From the NCBI GenBank assembly GCA_031263965.1, contig JAISES010000161.1:1-6983 (forward strand): DNA of 6,983 nt, written 5' to 3'. Both the position numbers and the translations under genes were made by a program. Position 1 is the first letter of the stretch. Each line of letters starts with the position of its first letter. The notes under the pieces are model-generated. The model was not told the origin of the DNA and did not search any database. It saw only the letters and a program-made list of their open reading frames with translations. This document shows positions 1 through 6,913 of the stretch, one piece after another. This DNA is from Prevotella sp. Lineage in GTDB: Bacteria > Bacteroidota > Bacteroidia > Bacteroidales > Dysgonomonadaceae.

Positions 1-52
1 CAGGCTAGCCATCCTGCAATTCTTTGAAAATATAGAACAATATAAACCTGAG

Positions 53-307
53 TTAGAGACGCTGTTGACGCTCAATTTTAGATTGGCTAAGTCGCAATCC
101 AATTTTGTTTGAGTATAATGAGTATGAATTATCTAAATGTATCGATCTGCCGCTTAGCGGAATGGCTGTTTGTGGAACAAATATGTAGCAAGATGATGCT
201 ACTTTTTCGTTCATCAAAGAGACAGTCTCTTCTTTTGACAAATTATCGCCGGACTTACAGCCCTGCAAAAAGAATGCGAACAGGACAATTGTTATAAAAG
301 TTTTCAT
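53..307 (-). CDS. Small putative lipoprotein, DUF4251-like, probably truncated or frameshifted
   Basis: The 84-residue product starts with a short signal peptide: Lys2, a hydrophobic stretch at residues 4-14, and a lipobox L-Q-G-C with Cys17 as the likely lipidated residue. Export to the periplasm or outer membrane as a lipoprotein is inferred from this. A segment around residues 43-62 (FVPQTAIPLSGRSIHL, then YSL) resembles the start of DUF4251, a Bacteroidota family of secreted proteins of unknown function. This assignment is from memory of the family pattern and is tentative. The family is usually well over 130 residues and continues into a conserved LPYFG-like stretch. Here the frame stops at 53-55 (TAA) after a basic, polar tail that does not look like that domain. 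One of the other leftward frames stays open from about position 120 to the window edge, so a frameshift is plausible. The gene is divergent from murI and no clear promoter was found for it. Confidence 0.5.
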   Translation of the reverse strand: MKTFITIVLFAFFLQGCKSGDNLSKEETVSLMNEKVASSCYIFVPQTAIPLSGRSIHLDNSYSLYSNKIGLRLSQSKIERQQRL

Positions 308-418
308 AATGATGTGTGTTTTGATATAATGAAAACAAACCGAGGGGATGAAATGTTTAAGATTCGTAATTTATATAAGAAACTGTTTCTAAAACAGGCA
401 AACATACCGGATAAAATT

Positions 419-447
419 TTCCTCTAAAACAAGGTTTAACAGAGGAA
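419..447. repeat. Inverted repeat upstream of murI
   Basis: TTCCTCT (419-425) pairs perfectly with AGAGGAA (441-447). The 15-base loop contains a second small stem, AAAC (427-430) with GTTT (434-437). There is no T-run after it on the plus strand, so it is a poor terminator for rightward transcription. On the minus strand it is followed by AATTTT, but no leftward gene ends there. It lies just upstream of the probable murI -7 element, so an operator or 5' regulatory role is possible. Chance is also possible. Confidence 0.3.
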
Positions 448-472
448 GTATAACTGGCATTAAAATTGTACT

Positions 473-480
473 TATCTTTA
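473..480 (+). promoter_or_regulatory. Probable murI promoter, -7 element
   Basis: TATCTTTA matches the Bacteroidota -7 consensus TAnnTTTG in all fixed positions except the final G. No convincing TTTG-like -33 box lies 19-21 bases upstream. Transcription would start around 485-488, leaving about ten untranslated bases before the ATG at 496. The element sits inside the extra codons that a TTG start at 466 would require, which argues for the ATG as the true murI start. Confidence 0.35.
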
Positions 481-495
481 CAGAAAGAAAATAAA

Positions 496-1323
496 ATGCT
501 AAAACCAGGACCTATCGGTGTTTTTGACTCCGGCTACGGCGGGCTCACCGTATTATCTCATATACAATCTCTGATGCCGGAATACGATTACTGCTATCTT
601 GGAGATAATTTGCGGGCTCCGTACGGCCCCCGTTCATTCGATATTGTTTATGAATTTACAAAACAGGCAGTAAATACCCTGTCCGATATGGGGTGCAACC
701 TTGTCATTCTGGCTTGCAATACGGCATCGGCCAAAGCCCTCCGGAGCATACAACAAAAGGATTTACCAAACATAGACCCTGACAAAAGAGTGCTGGGTGT
801 TATCCGTCCTACGGCAGAAATTATAGGTTCTGTCACCAAAAGCCGGCATGTAGGTATCCTGGGAACTGTAGGAACAATACAATCAGAATCCTACCCGATA
901 GAAATAACCAAATTCTTTCCGGATATTACCGTAACCGGCGAAGCTTGCCCTATGTGGGTTCCGTTGGTAGAGAATCGTGAATACGAAAGCGATGGGGCCG
1001 ACTATTTTGTAAAAAAAAATCTGGATAATATACTAAGCAAAGATCCGGAAATAGATACGATCATATTAGCCTGCACTCACTATCCGCTATTGCTGAATAA
1101 GATAAAAACTTTCCTTCCCGAAGGCATATCGGCTATCCCTCAGGGAGAATATATCGCACACAGCCTGCAAGATTACTTATTGCGACACCCTGAAATGGAG
1201 CAGGTATGTACAAAAGGCGGGAAAACGCGTTATTTTACGACAGAATCGCCGGAAAAATTCTCCGAAGCAGCTACGATTTTCCTGAATAAAGAAATTGAAG
1301 TGGAGAGCGTAACACTCGAATAA
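496..1323 (+). CDS. murI: Glutamate racemase
   Basis: This enzyme interconverts L- and D-glutamate in the cytoplasm, without a cofactor, to supply D-glutamate for the peptidoglycan stem peptide. The 275-residue product has the family signatures in order: GVFDSGYGG at residues 8-16 with the conserved Asp11, YLGDNLRAPYG at 34-44, ACNTAS at 73-78 with catalytic Cys74, and ACTHYPLL at 192-199 with the second catalytic Cys193 next to His195. Both proton-exchange cysteines are present, so it should be active. The length is normal for MurI. An in-frame TTG at 466 would add ten residues (MYLSLQKENK) with no family counterpart. The ATG at 496 puts the first conserved motif at the usual distance and lies downstream of the promoter-like TATCTTTA. 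It ends 14 bases before dinB and is probably co-transcribed with it. Confidence 0.95.
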   Translation: MLKPGPIGVFDSGYGGLTVLSHIQSLMPEYDYCYLGDNLRAPYGPRSFDIVYEFTKQAVNTLSDMGCNLVILACNTASAKALRSIQQKDLPNIDPDKRVLGVIRPTAEIIGSVTKSRHVGILGTVGTIQSESYPIEITKFFPDITVTGEACPMWVPLVENREYESDGADYFVKKNLDNILSKDPEIDTIILACTHYPLLLNKIKTFLPEGISAIPQGEYIAHSLQDYLLRHPEMEQVCTKGGKTRYFTTESPEKFSEAATIFLNKEIEVESVTLE

Positions 1324-1337
1324 ATCCATCCTCCATT

Positions 1338-2411
1338 ATGCGGAAAATAATCCATATAGACATGGATGCCTTTTATGCATCTGTCGAGCAGCGCGACAAC
1401 GCTGCATACAGAGGTAAACCGTTGGCTGTCGGTTATTCGGGTCCAAGAGGTGTTGTTGCCGCCGCCAGCTACGAAGCCCGCCGTTATGGTGTACGCTCTG
1501 CCATGGCTTCGAAAACTGCACTGCGAAAATGTCCGCATCTGATATTTGTTCCGGCGCGGTTCGATGTATATAAATCCGTATCGGGGCAGATAATGGAAAT
1601 CTTCCACGAATACACCGATCTTGTGGAACCTTTATCCCTTGATGAAGCATTTCTCGATGTAACGGAAAATTTCAGGAATATTTCTTCCGCCACCCAGATT
1701 GCACAGGAAATAAAGCAAAAGATAGTTGAGACTACCGGACTGACAGCCTCAGCCGGAGTATCATTCAATAAATTTCTTGCAAAAATAGCATCCGATCAAA
1801 ATAAGCCTGACGGTTTATTCATTGTAAAGCCAAAAGTAGCAGAGCAGTTTGTCGAAACTTTAGCCATAGAGCAGTTTTTCGGAGTGGGAAAGGCGACAGC
1901 CAAGCTAATGCATCAACTTGGAATAAAAACAGGATGGGACCTGAAACAGCGATCCGAAAACGAACTGGTATCCTATTTCGGAAAAGCAGGACATATTTAT
2001 TACCGGAATGCCCGCGCCATAGACGAAAGGCCTGTAGAGTCGCACCGGATAAGGAAATCCATCAGTTCGGAAACCACCTTCGACAGGGACATAGATGACC
2101 GTGAGGAACTGGCCATTATCCTGGATGAAGTAGCAGGGGATGCTTTCACGGATATAGATAAACGGGGATTCAGGGGACGTACCGTCACACTGAAGATAAA
2201 GTATGCCGATTTTAAGATCATAACCCGAAGCAGGACATTTCCGGATTATATTACCGATTATGAGACATTCTATAAAGCGGGATTCGAACTGCTACAATGC
2301 GTAAATCTGTCTCCGAAAGTAAGACTTATAGGACTGGGTGTAAAAAACAGCGAAGAGAGTACCGGATGGCACAGCGCCATTCAGTTACAGATCGATTTTG
2401 AAGACAGTTAA
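1338..2411 (+). CDS. dinB: DNA polymerase IV (Y-family translesion polymerase)
   Basis: This error-prone polymerase bypasses DNA lesions and extends misaligned or damaged primer ends. The 357-residue protein is full length for DinB. The palm carries IHIDMDAFYASVE at residues 5-17 with metal-binding Asp8, and SLDEAFLDV at 100-108 with catalytic Asp102 and Glu103. YEARRYGVRSAM at 45-56 is the usual finger motif. A helix-hairpin-helix segment, FFGVGKATAKLMHQLGI, lies at about 180-196, and the little-finger domain fills roughly 240-345. The C-terminus ends QLQIDF (349-354), a good match to the hexapeptide that binds the DNA polymerase beta clamp. The steric-gate position is Tyr13, where E. coli DinB has Phe13. 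It starts 14 bases after murI and has no visible promoter of its own. I saw no LexA-type operator upstream, so SOS control is not evident. Confidence 0.95.
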   Translation: MRKIIHIDMDAFYASVEQRDNAAYRGKPLAVGYSGPRGVVAAASYEARRYGVRSAMASKTALRKCPHLIFVPARFDVYKSVSGQIMEIFHEYTDLVEPLSLDEAFLDVTENFRNISSATQIAQEIKQKIVETTGLTASAGVSFNKFLAKIASDQNKPDGLFIVKPKVAEQFVETLAIEQFFGVGKATAKLMHQLGIKTGWDLKQRSENELVSYFGKAGHIYYRNARAIDERPVESHRIRKSISSETTFDRDIDDREELAIILDEVAGDAFTDIDKRGFRGRTVTLKIKYADFKIITRSRTFPDYITDYETFYKAGFELLQCVNLSPKVRLIGLGVKNSEESTGWHSAIQLQIDFEDS

Positions 2412-2418
2412 TGATTGA

Positions 2419-2430
2419 TGTTGCGCAACA
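2419..2430. repeat. Perfect 12-base palindrome after dinB
   Basis: TGTTGCGCAACA is identical to its own reverse complement and begins eight bases after the dinB stop codon. There is no spacer at its centre, so it would be a poor RNA hairpin and is not followed by a T-run. A dimeric-protein binding site is a better guess than a terminator, but nothing in the sequence identifies a ligand. Confidence 0.5.
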
Positions 2431-2499
2431 CCGAAAAACAGTATCCTTCCATATTCTTATACGTTTTCCTGTACGGAATCTACGATTTCTTAACTTTCT

Positions 2500-2588
2500 C
2501 TTTCCCGTCATTGCGAACCTGAAAGGTGAAGCAATCCGGAAGGAAGTAACCGGATTGCTTCGGGTAAACCCTCGCAATGACGGGAAAG
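2500..2588. repeat. Interspersed palindromic repeat with cloverleaf symmetry
   Basis: The outer arms, CTTTCCCGTCATTGCGA (2500-2516) and its exact complement (2572-2588), pair over 17 bases. The inner arms, GAAGCAATCCGG (2528-2539) and CCGGATTGCTTC (2550-2561), pair over 12 bases around a 10-base loop. The two unpaired spacers are themselves palindromic: ACCTGAAAGGT (2517-2527) and GGGTAAACCC (2562-2571). The whole element can therefore fold into a four-way junction. The cores CGTCATTGCGA and GAAGCAATCC belong, as I recall, to a widespread family of bacterial intergenic repeats that yield spurious peptides ending in RNDGK when translated. It encodes no transposase, so any movement would need help in trans, as in MITE or REP elements. 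It may also act as a 3' structure for the murI-dinB transcript, but no T-run follows. Confidence 0.85.
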
Positions 2589-2600
2589 TCAAGATGACTT
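2586..2600. repeat. Short hairpin abutting the cloverleaf repeat
   Basis: AAGTCA (2586-2591) and TGACTT (2595-2600) form a perfect 6-base stem around AGA. Its left arm shares three bases with the outer arm of the cloverleaf, so the two structures compete at that edge. No U-tract follows, so it is not a canonical terminator. Confidence 0.35.
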
Positions 2601-2663
2601 CAGGTTCTAAATCCAACCAAAGATCAATAAAAAACACAACTGTTGAAAACTGACTATTGTTTT

Positions 2664-2696
2664 TCTGGTTTAAAGTTTCTATTTGTTGTAACTTTA
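2664..2696 (+). promoter_or_regulatory. Probable dnaE promoter (Bacteroidota -33/-7 type)
   Basis: TAACTTTA at 2689-2696 matches TAnnTTTG except for the last base. TCTG at 2664-2667 matches the TTTG -33 box in three of four bases, with a 21-base spacer. Transcription would start near 2700-2703, about 22 bases before the dnaE ATG. The leader has no Shine-Dalgarno site, which is normal for the phylum. Confidence 0.45.
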
Positions 2697-2724
2697 CCAA
2701 TTGTGAAAAAGCAATTATGCAGAT

Positions 2725-5700
2725 ATGAATAATTTTGTACATCTACACGTCCATTCCCAATATTCTTTACTTGATGGACAGGCCAGCATTCAAAATCTGG
2801 TAGACAAAGCAGTAGCCGACGACATGAAAGCCATTGCCCTTACAGACCATGGCGCTATGTTCGGAATAAAAGAATTCTTTAATTATGTGAAGAAGAAAAA
2901 TTCCAAATTCGATAGCGCAATCAAAGAATTGAAGTCTGAGATAAAGAAATTGGAAGAAACTCCGGAGAATACAGAACTTGTAGGAAAATTAAAATCACAA
3001 GTAAAAGAGGAAGAATCTAAGAAGTTCAAGCCCATCATAGGCTGCGAATGCTATGTTGCCCGTCGTGGCAGGCACCTGAAAGAGGGTAAACCCGATATGA
3101 GCGGTTGGCACTTGGTAGTATTGGCTAAGAATAAAAAAGGCTATCAAAATCTGATCAAGATGGTTTCTCGTAGCTGGACAGAAGGTTTCTATATGCGCCC
3201 GCGTATAGATAAAGAACTACTTGAAAAGTATCACGAAGGACTTATCGTATCCACAGCATGCCTCGGTGGCGAGATCCCCAAAAAGATACAATCAGGGGAT
3301 ATGGAAGAAGCGGAAAAATCCGTACAGTGGTTTAAGGATCTTTTTGGCGAAGATTTCTATCTCGAACTTCAACGCCATAAAACAAACCGTCCGGATGCTA
3401 ATCTAGAAGCATATCCATTACAGGAAACAGTAAATAAAGAACTGTTGCGCATCAGCGAAAAGATGGGGGTAAAAGTCATTTGCACCAACGATGTACACTT
3501 TGTAGATGAGGAAGATGCCGATGCTCACGACCGTCTTATATGTTTGAGCACAGGTAAGGATTTCGATGATCCTAACCGTATGCGCTATACAAAACAGGAA
3601 TGGCTAAAGACCAGAGCCGAGATGACTCAGATATTTGGTGATTTGCCGCAGGTTATGGAAAACACACTAGAGATAGCCGACAAAGTTGAATTTTATTCGA
3701 TCGACTCCGATGCCTTAATGCCTTTTTTTACTATTGATGCATCTTTTGGAACAGAGGAAGGTTATAAGCTATTGTATAATGAAGATGATCTGATCAAAGA
3801 ATTCGGGGAAAAAGAATATCTGCGCTTAGGGGGCTACGGCAAGGTAATCCGTATCAAGCTGGAATCCGACTATCTGAAACATCTGACTATGATAGGTGCT
3901 GAGAAGCGCTATGGAAAAAATTCGGATGCTGAAATATCTGAGCGTATAGAGTTTGAACTGGATACAATGAAAACGATGGGATTCCCCGGATATTTTCTTA
4001 TCGTACAGGATTTTATAACGGCTGCCCGCCAGATGGGAGTTGCCGTGGGCCCGGGACGGGGTTCTGCCGCGGGTTCAGCCGTAGCTTACTGTCTGGGTAT
4101 AACCGACATCGATCCTATAAAATACGACCTGCTGTTCGAGCGTTTTCTTAATCCCGACCGTATCTCCATGCCCGATATTGACATTGACTTCGATGACGAC
4201 GGCCGCGGAAAAGTATTGAAATGGGTTACCGACAAGTATGGACAAGAACGTGTTGCACACATCATCACATATGGTACAATGGCAACCAAATCGGCAATCA
4301 AAGACGTTGCCCGTGTTCAGAAACTACCATTGACAGACGCGAATCGCCTGGCTAAATTTGTACCCGACCGTATCCCTGACAAAAAGAAAGTTACATTAAA
4401 GGACGCTATAGCATATGTACCCGAACTTAAGGAAGCAGCCAACAGCAACGACCCTGTAATGCGCGACACACTTAAATATGCCCAGATGCTGGAAGGCAAT
4501 GTGCGCAACGTGGGAGTCCATGCATGCGGCATTATCATCGGCCAGCAGGATATATCGGATATAGTACCCGTCAGTACGGCCGAAGATAAAGAAACCGGCG
4601 AGAATATCTTAGTTACACAGTACGAAGGTACAGTAATTGAAGAAACCGGACTTATCAAAATGGACTTTTTGGGACTAAAAACTCTTTCAATCATCAAAGA
4701 AGCCCTCGAAAACATCAAGCATACTACAGGTGAAAATATAAATATTGACACTATATCGCTCGAAGACCCAAAAACTTATGAGCTTTATAGCCAAGGGAAA
4801 ACAACCGGAACATTCCAGTTCGAGTCGGCAGGTATGCAAAAATACCTGAAAGAGTTGCAGCCATCCAAATTTGAAGACCTGATAGCGATGAATGCCCTTT
4901 ATCGTCCGGGGCCAATGGATTATATACCATCCTTTATTGCACGTAAACATGGACATGAAGATATAACATATGATATTCCGGAAATGGAAAAATACCTGAA
5001 CGACACCTATGGTATTACGGTCTATCAGGAACAGGTCATGTTATTGTCGAGACAATTGGCCGATTTTACCCGGGGGCAGTCCGACGAATTGCGTAAAGCA
5101 ATGGGTAAAAAACTTATCGACAAGATGAATGCCCTGAAGGAAAAATTCCTTGCCGGAGGAATGAAAAACGGACATGGAAAGAAAACGCTGGAAAAGATAT
5201 GGGCGGATTGGGAAAAATTTGCCTCCTATGCATTCAACAAATCCCATGCGACGTGCTATTCATGGGTAGCCTATCAAACAGCTTGGCTGAAAGCAAACTA
5301 TCCATCGGAATACATGGCGGCCGTACTCTCCCGTAACTTATCGAATATTACGGAAATCACCAAGTTTATGGATGAATGCAAGGCCATGAACATGAATGTA
5401 CTCGGCCCTGATGTGAACGAATCGTATCTCAAATTCTCGGTAAACAAAGCAGGTGATATACGCTTTGGCCTTGCCGCGGTAAAAGGAGTAGGTGAAGGCG
5501 CCGTGATGAATATTATAGAAGAGCGCCGGCAGAATGGCGTATTCAGCAATATTTTCGACTTCGTGGAACGCGTAAACCTCAGCTCATGCAACAAAAAGAA
5601 TATAGAATCATTGGCTTTGGCCGGAGCCTTCGACGCCTTTAGTGAAATAAAGAGAGAACAATTCTTTGGAGTTAATACAAAAGGTGAAACTTTTATAGAT

Positions 5701-6468
5701 CAGCTAATACGTTACGGGAACAAATATCAAGTGGATAAAAATCAGGCTGCCAATTCGTTATTTGGCGACGACACATCGTTCGATATTGCACACCCTGAAA
5801 TACCCAAGACAGAGAAATGGTCTGATTTGGAGCGCTTAAACAAAGAACGCGAACTAATCGGCATCTACCTGTCGGCCCACCCGCTGGATGAATATAAAAT
5901 AGTACTGAATTATGCCTGCAATGTGGGCATGTCTGAAATAGAAGACAAAGATGCTCTCAAGAACAAAGAAATTTCTTTCGGAGGATTGGTTAGTAACGTG
6001 CGTGAGGGAATTACTAAAAACGGAAAACCTTTTATGATAATCCGTATCGAGGATTTTACAGGTAGTGGCGAAATCCCTTTGTTTGGCGATGATTATATCA
6101 ACTTTGGAAAATATGGCCGCCCGGGACTCTATGTTTTTATTAAAGGGCGTGTACAGGGACGAAGATTCGATGCCAACCAGATGGAACTGAAAATTCAATC
6201 TATTCAACTTTTGCCGGATGTGAAGGATCGCTTGATAGAAAAACTGACCATAACTTTGCCGTTGCATGATATGAATACCCAAATGGTTGAAGAACTATCT
6301 TCATTAACTAAAAACAATCCCGGAAATTCTTTGTTGTATTTTGAAGTCGTAGATGGAGAAAAAAACATGAAAGTAGAACTTTTTTCCAGAAACTCCAAGA
6401 TAAGTGTAAAACAGGAACTAATTGATTATCTGACAGAAAACGAAAGTTTTATATTTAAAGTAAATTGA
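2725..6468 (+). CDS. dnaE: DNA polymerase III subunit alpha
   Basis: This is the replicative C-family polymerase, the catalytic core of the chromosomal replisome. The 1247-residue protein is full length for Bacteroidota DnaE and longer than the 1160-residue E. coli enzyme. The N-terminal PHP domain (about 1-270) carries HLHVHSQYSLLDG at 6-18. It keeps a complete set of nine metal-ligand positions: His8, His10, Asp17, His42, Glu108, His129, Cys179, Asp256 and His258. A lysine- and glutamate-rich insert lies at about 55-101. The polymerase domain has VGPGRGSAAGS at 441-451, PDIDIDF at 483-489 with Asp484 and Asp486, and MDFLGLKTL at 646-654 with Asp647, together forming the catalytic triad. A helix-hairpin-helix lies near 917-934. 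QAANSLFG at 1007-1014 sits where the internal clamp-binding motif is expected. An OB-fold spans about 1083-1165. The ATG at 2725 starts right at the first conserved PHP motif. It appears to be transcribed from its own promoter. Confidence 0.98.
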   Translation: MNNFVHLHVHSQYSLLDGQASIQNLVDKAVADDMKAIALTDHGAMFGIKEFFNYVKKKNSKFDSAIKELKSEIKKLEETPENTELVGKLKSQVKEEESKKFKPIIGCECYVARRGRHLKEGKPDMSGWHLVVLAKNKKGYQNLIKMVSRSWTEGFYMRPRIDKELLEKYHEGLIVSTACLGGEIPKKIQSGDMEEAEKSVQWFKDLFGEDFYLELQRHKTNRPDANLEAYPLQETVNKELLRISEKMGVKVICTNDVHFVDEEDADAHDRLICLSTGKDFDDPNRMRYTKQEWLKTRAEMTQIFGDLPQVMENTLEIADKVEFYSIDSDALMPFFTIDASFGTEEGYKLLYNEDDLIKEFGEKEYLRLGGYGKVIRIKLESDYLKHLTMIGAEKRYGKNSDAEISERIEFELDTMKTMGFPGYFLIVQDFITAARQMGVAVGPGRGSAAGSAVAYCLGITDIDPIKYDLLFERFLNPDRISMPDIDIDFDDDGRGKVLKWVTDKYGQERVAHIITYGTMATKSAIKDVARVQKLPLTDANRLAKFVPDRIPDKKKVTLKDAIAYVPELKEAANSNDPVMRDTLKYAQMLEGNVRNVGVHACGIIIGQQDISDIVPVSTAEDKETGENILVTQYEGTVIEETGLIKMDFLGLKTLSIIKEALENIKHTTGENINIDTISLEDPKTYELYSQGKTTGTFQFESAGMQKYLKELQPSKFEDLIAMNALYRPGPMDYIPSFIARKHGHEDITYDIPEMEKYLNDTYGITVYQEQVMLLSRQLADFTRGQSDELRKAMGKKLIDKMNALKEKFLAGGMKNGHGKKTLEKIWADWEKFASYAFNKSHATCYSWVAYQTAWLKANYPSEYMAAVLSRNLSNITEITKFMDECKAMNMNVLGPDVNESYLKFSVNKAGDIRFGLAAVKGVGEGAVMNIIEERRQNGVFSNIFDFVERVNLSSCNKKNIESLALAGAFDAFSEIKREQFFGVNTKGETFIDQLIRYGNKYQVDKNQAANSLFGDDTSFDIAHPEIPKTEKWSDLERLNKERELIGIYLSAHPLDEYKIVLNYACNVGMSEIEDKDALKNKEISFGGLVSNVREGITKNGKPFMIIRIEDFTGSGEIPLFGDDYINFGKYGRPGLYVFIKGRVQGRRFDANQMELKIQSIQLLPDVKDRLIEKLTITLPLHDMNTQMVEELSSLTKNNPGNSLLYFEVVDGEKNMKVELFSRNSKISVKQELIDYLTENESFIFKVN

Positions 6469-6471
6469 TTC

Positions 6472-6502
6472 TTTCATATTTTAAATAGATTAGTTACCTT
6501 TG
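6472..6502 (+). promoter_or_regulatory. trxA promoter (Bacteroidota -33/-7 type)
   Basis: TACCTTTG at 6495-6502 is a perfect match to the -7 consensus TAnnTTTG. TTTC at 6472-6475 matches the -33 TTTG in three of four bases, with a 19-base spacer. Transcription would start near 6507-6510. This leaves an A-rich leader of about 55 bases with no Shine-Dalgarno site, typical of well-translated Bacteroidota genes. The promoter starts four bases after the dnaE stop, so trxA can be expressed independently of dnaE. Confidence 0.65.
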
Positions 6503-6562
6503 CAGAAGCATAAAAGCAAATAAATTACATATATATAACAAACAAACAAATAGACAACAGTT

Positions 6563-6880
6563 ATGGCTTTAGAAATTACAGATGCCGGCTTTGAAGATCT
6601 TTTGAAATCCGGTAAACCATTGGTTATAGATTTTTGGGCAGAATGGTGCGGCCCATGTCGTATGGTAGGTCCAATTGTTGAAGAATTAGCTGCGGAATAT
6701 GAAGGCAAAGTTACAATTGGTAAAGTAGATGTTGATAACAATGATGAAATCACATCGAAATACGGCATTCGCAATATACCGACTATTTTATTCATCAAGA
6801 ATGGAGAAATAGTAGACAAACAAGTTGGTGCTGCGCAAAAATCAGTATTGATCGAAAAAGTTGAAAACCTATTGAAATAA
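6563..6880 (+). CDS. trxA: Thioredoxin
   Basis: This is a small cytoplasmic dithiol oxidoreductase. It reduces protein disulfides and is itself recycled by thioredoxin reductase. The 105-residue product is the normal single-domain size. The active site WCGPC is at residues 28-32 (Cys29, Cys32), preceded by VIDFWAE at 21-27. The conserved cis-proline is Pro73 in RNIPT, and the C-terminal strand and helix (LFIKNGEIVDKQVGA, then LIEKVENLL) are intact. There is no signal peptide, transmembrane segment or lipobox, which separates it from the membrane-attached TlpA/ResA-type thioredoxins common in Bacteroidota. It lies 94 bases after dnaE with its own promoter. No hairpin terminator is visible in the 46 bases after its stop codon. 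Confidence 0.96.
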   Translation: MALEITDAGFEDLLKSGKPLVIDFWAEWCGPCRMVGPIVEELAAEYEGKVTIGKVDVDNNDEITSKYGIRNIPTILFIKNGEIVDKQVGAAQKSVLIEKVENLLK

Positions 6881-6913
6881 AGTATGTCATCAAAATTGTT
6901 TTATATTATTTTG

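Larger units (their letters stand above)
2412..2724. other. Intergenic region between dinB and dnaE
   Basis: This 313-base gap contains no credible gene. From left to right it holds a perfect 12-base palindrome just after the dinB stop, about 70 bases with no recognisable signal, the 89-base cloverleaf repeat, a short adjoining hairpin, and a promoter-like region for dnaE. The open frame at 2411-2653 starts on the dinB stop codon (TAATG) but merely reads through the repeat. Confidence 0.8.

Noticed and set aside
317..330. TTTTG followed by TATAAT, resembling sigma-70 elements
   Set aside because: The spacing is far too short for -35/-10 elements, and Bacteroidota primary sigma factors use the TTTG/TAnnTTTG pattern.
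353..427. 24-codon open frame (MFKIRNLYKK...) preceded by GAGGGG
   Set aside because: It is short, has no recognisable motif, and a Shine-Dalgarno-like site carries little weight in Bacteroidota. It ends inside the inverted repeat. It could be a small peptide, but nothing supports that.
466..495. Upstream TTG start for murI
   Set aside because: The extra ten residues have no counterpart in the family, TTG starts are rare in this phylum, and the probable promoter lies within this stretch. The ATG at 496 fits better.
2500..2588. CRISPR unit or rho-independent terminator
   Set aside because: There is a single copy in the window with no spacer array, and no T-run follows the stem on either strand close enough for a canonical terminator.
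2411..2653. 80-residue open frame beginning at the dinB stop codon
   Set aside because: It reads straight through the palindromic repeat and gives the peptide style (ending PRNDGK) that such repeats produce. It has no domain, and the overlap with the stop codon is incidental.
4317..4751. 144-residue leftward open frame within dnaE
   Set aside because: It lies entirely antisense to the conserved polymerase domain of dnaE and has no coding features of its own.
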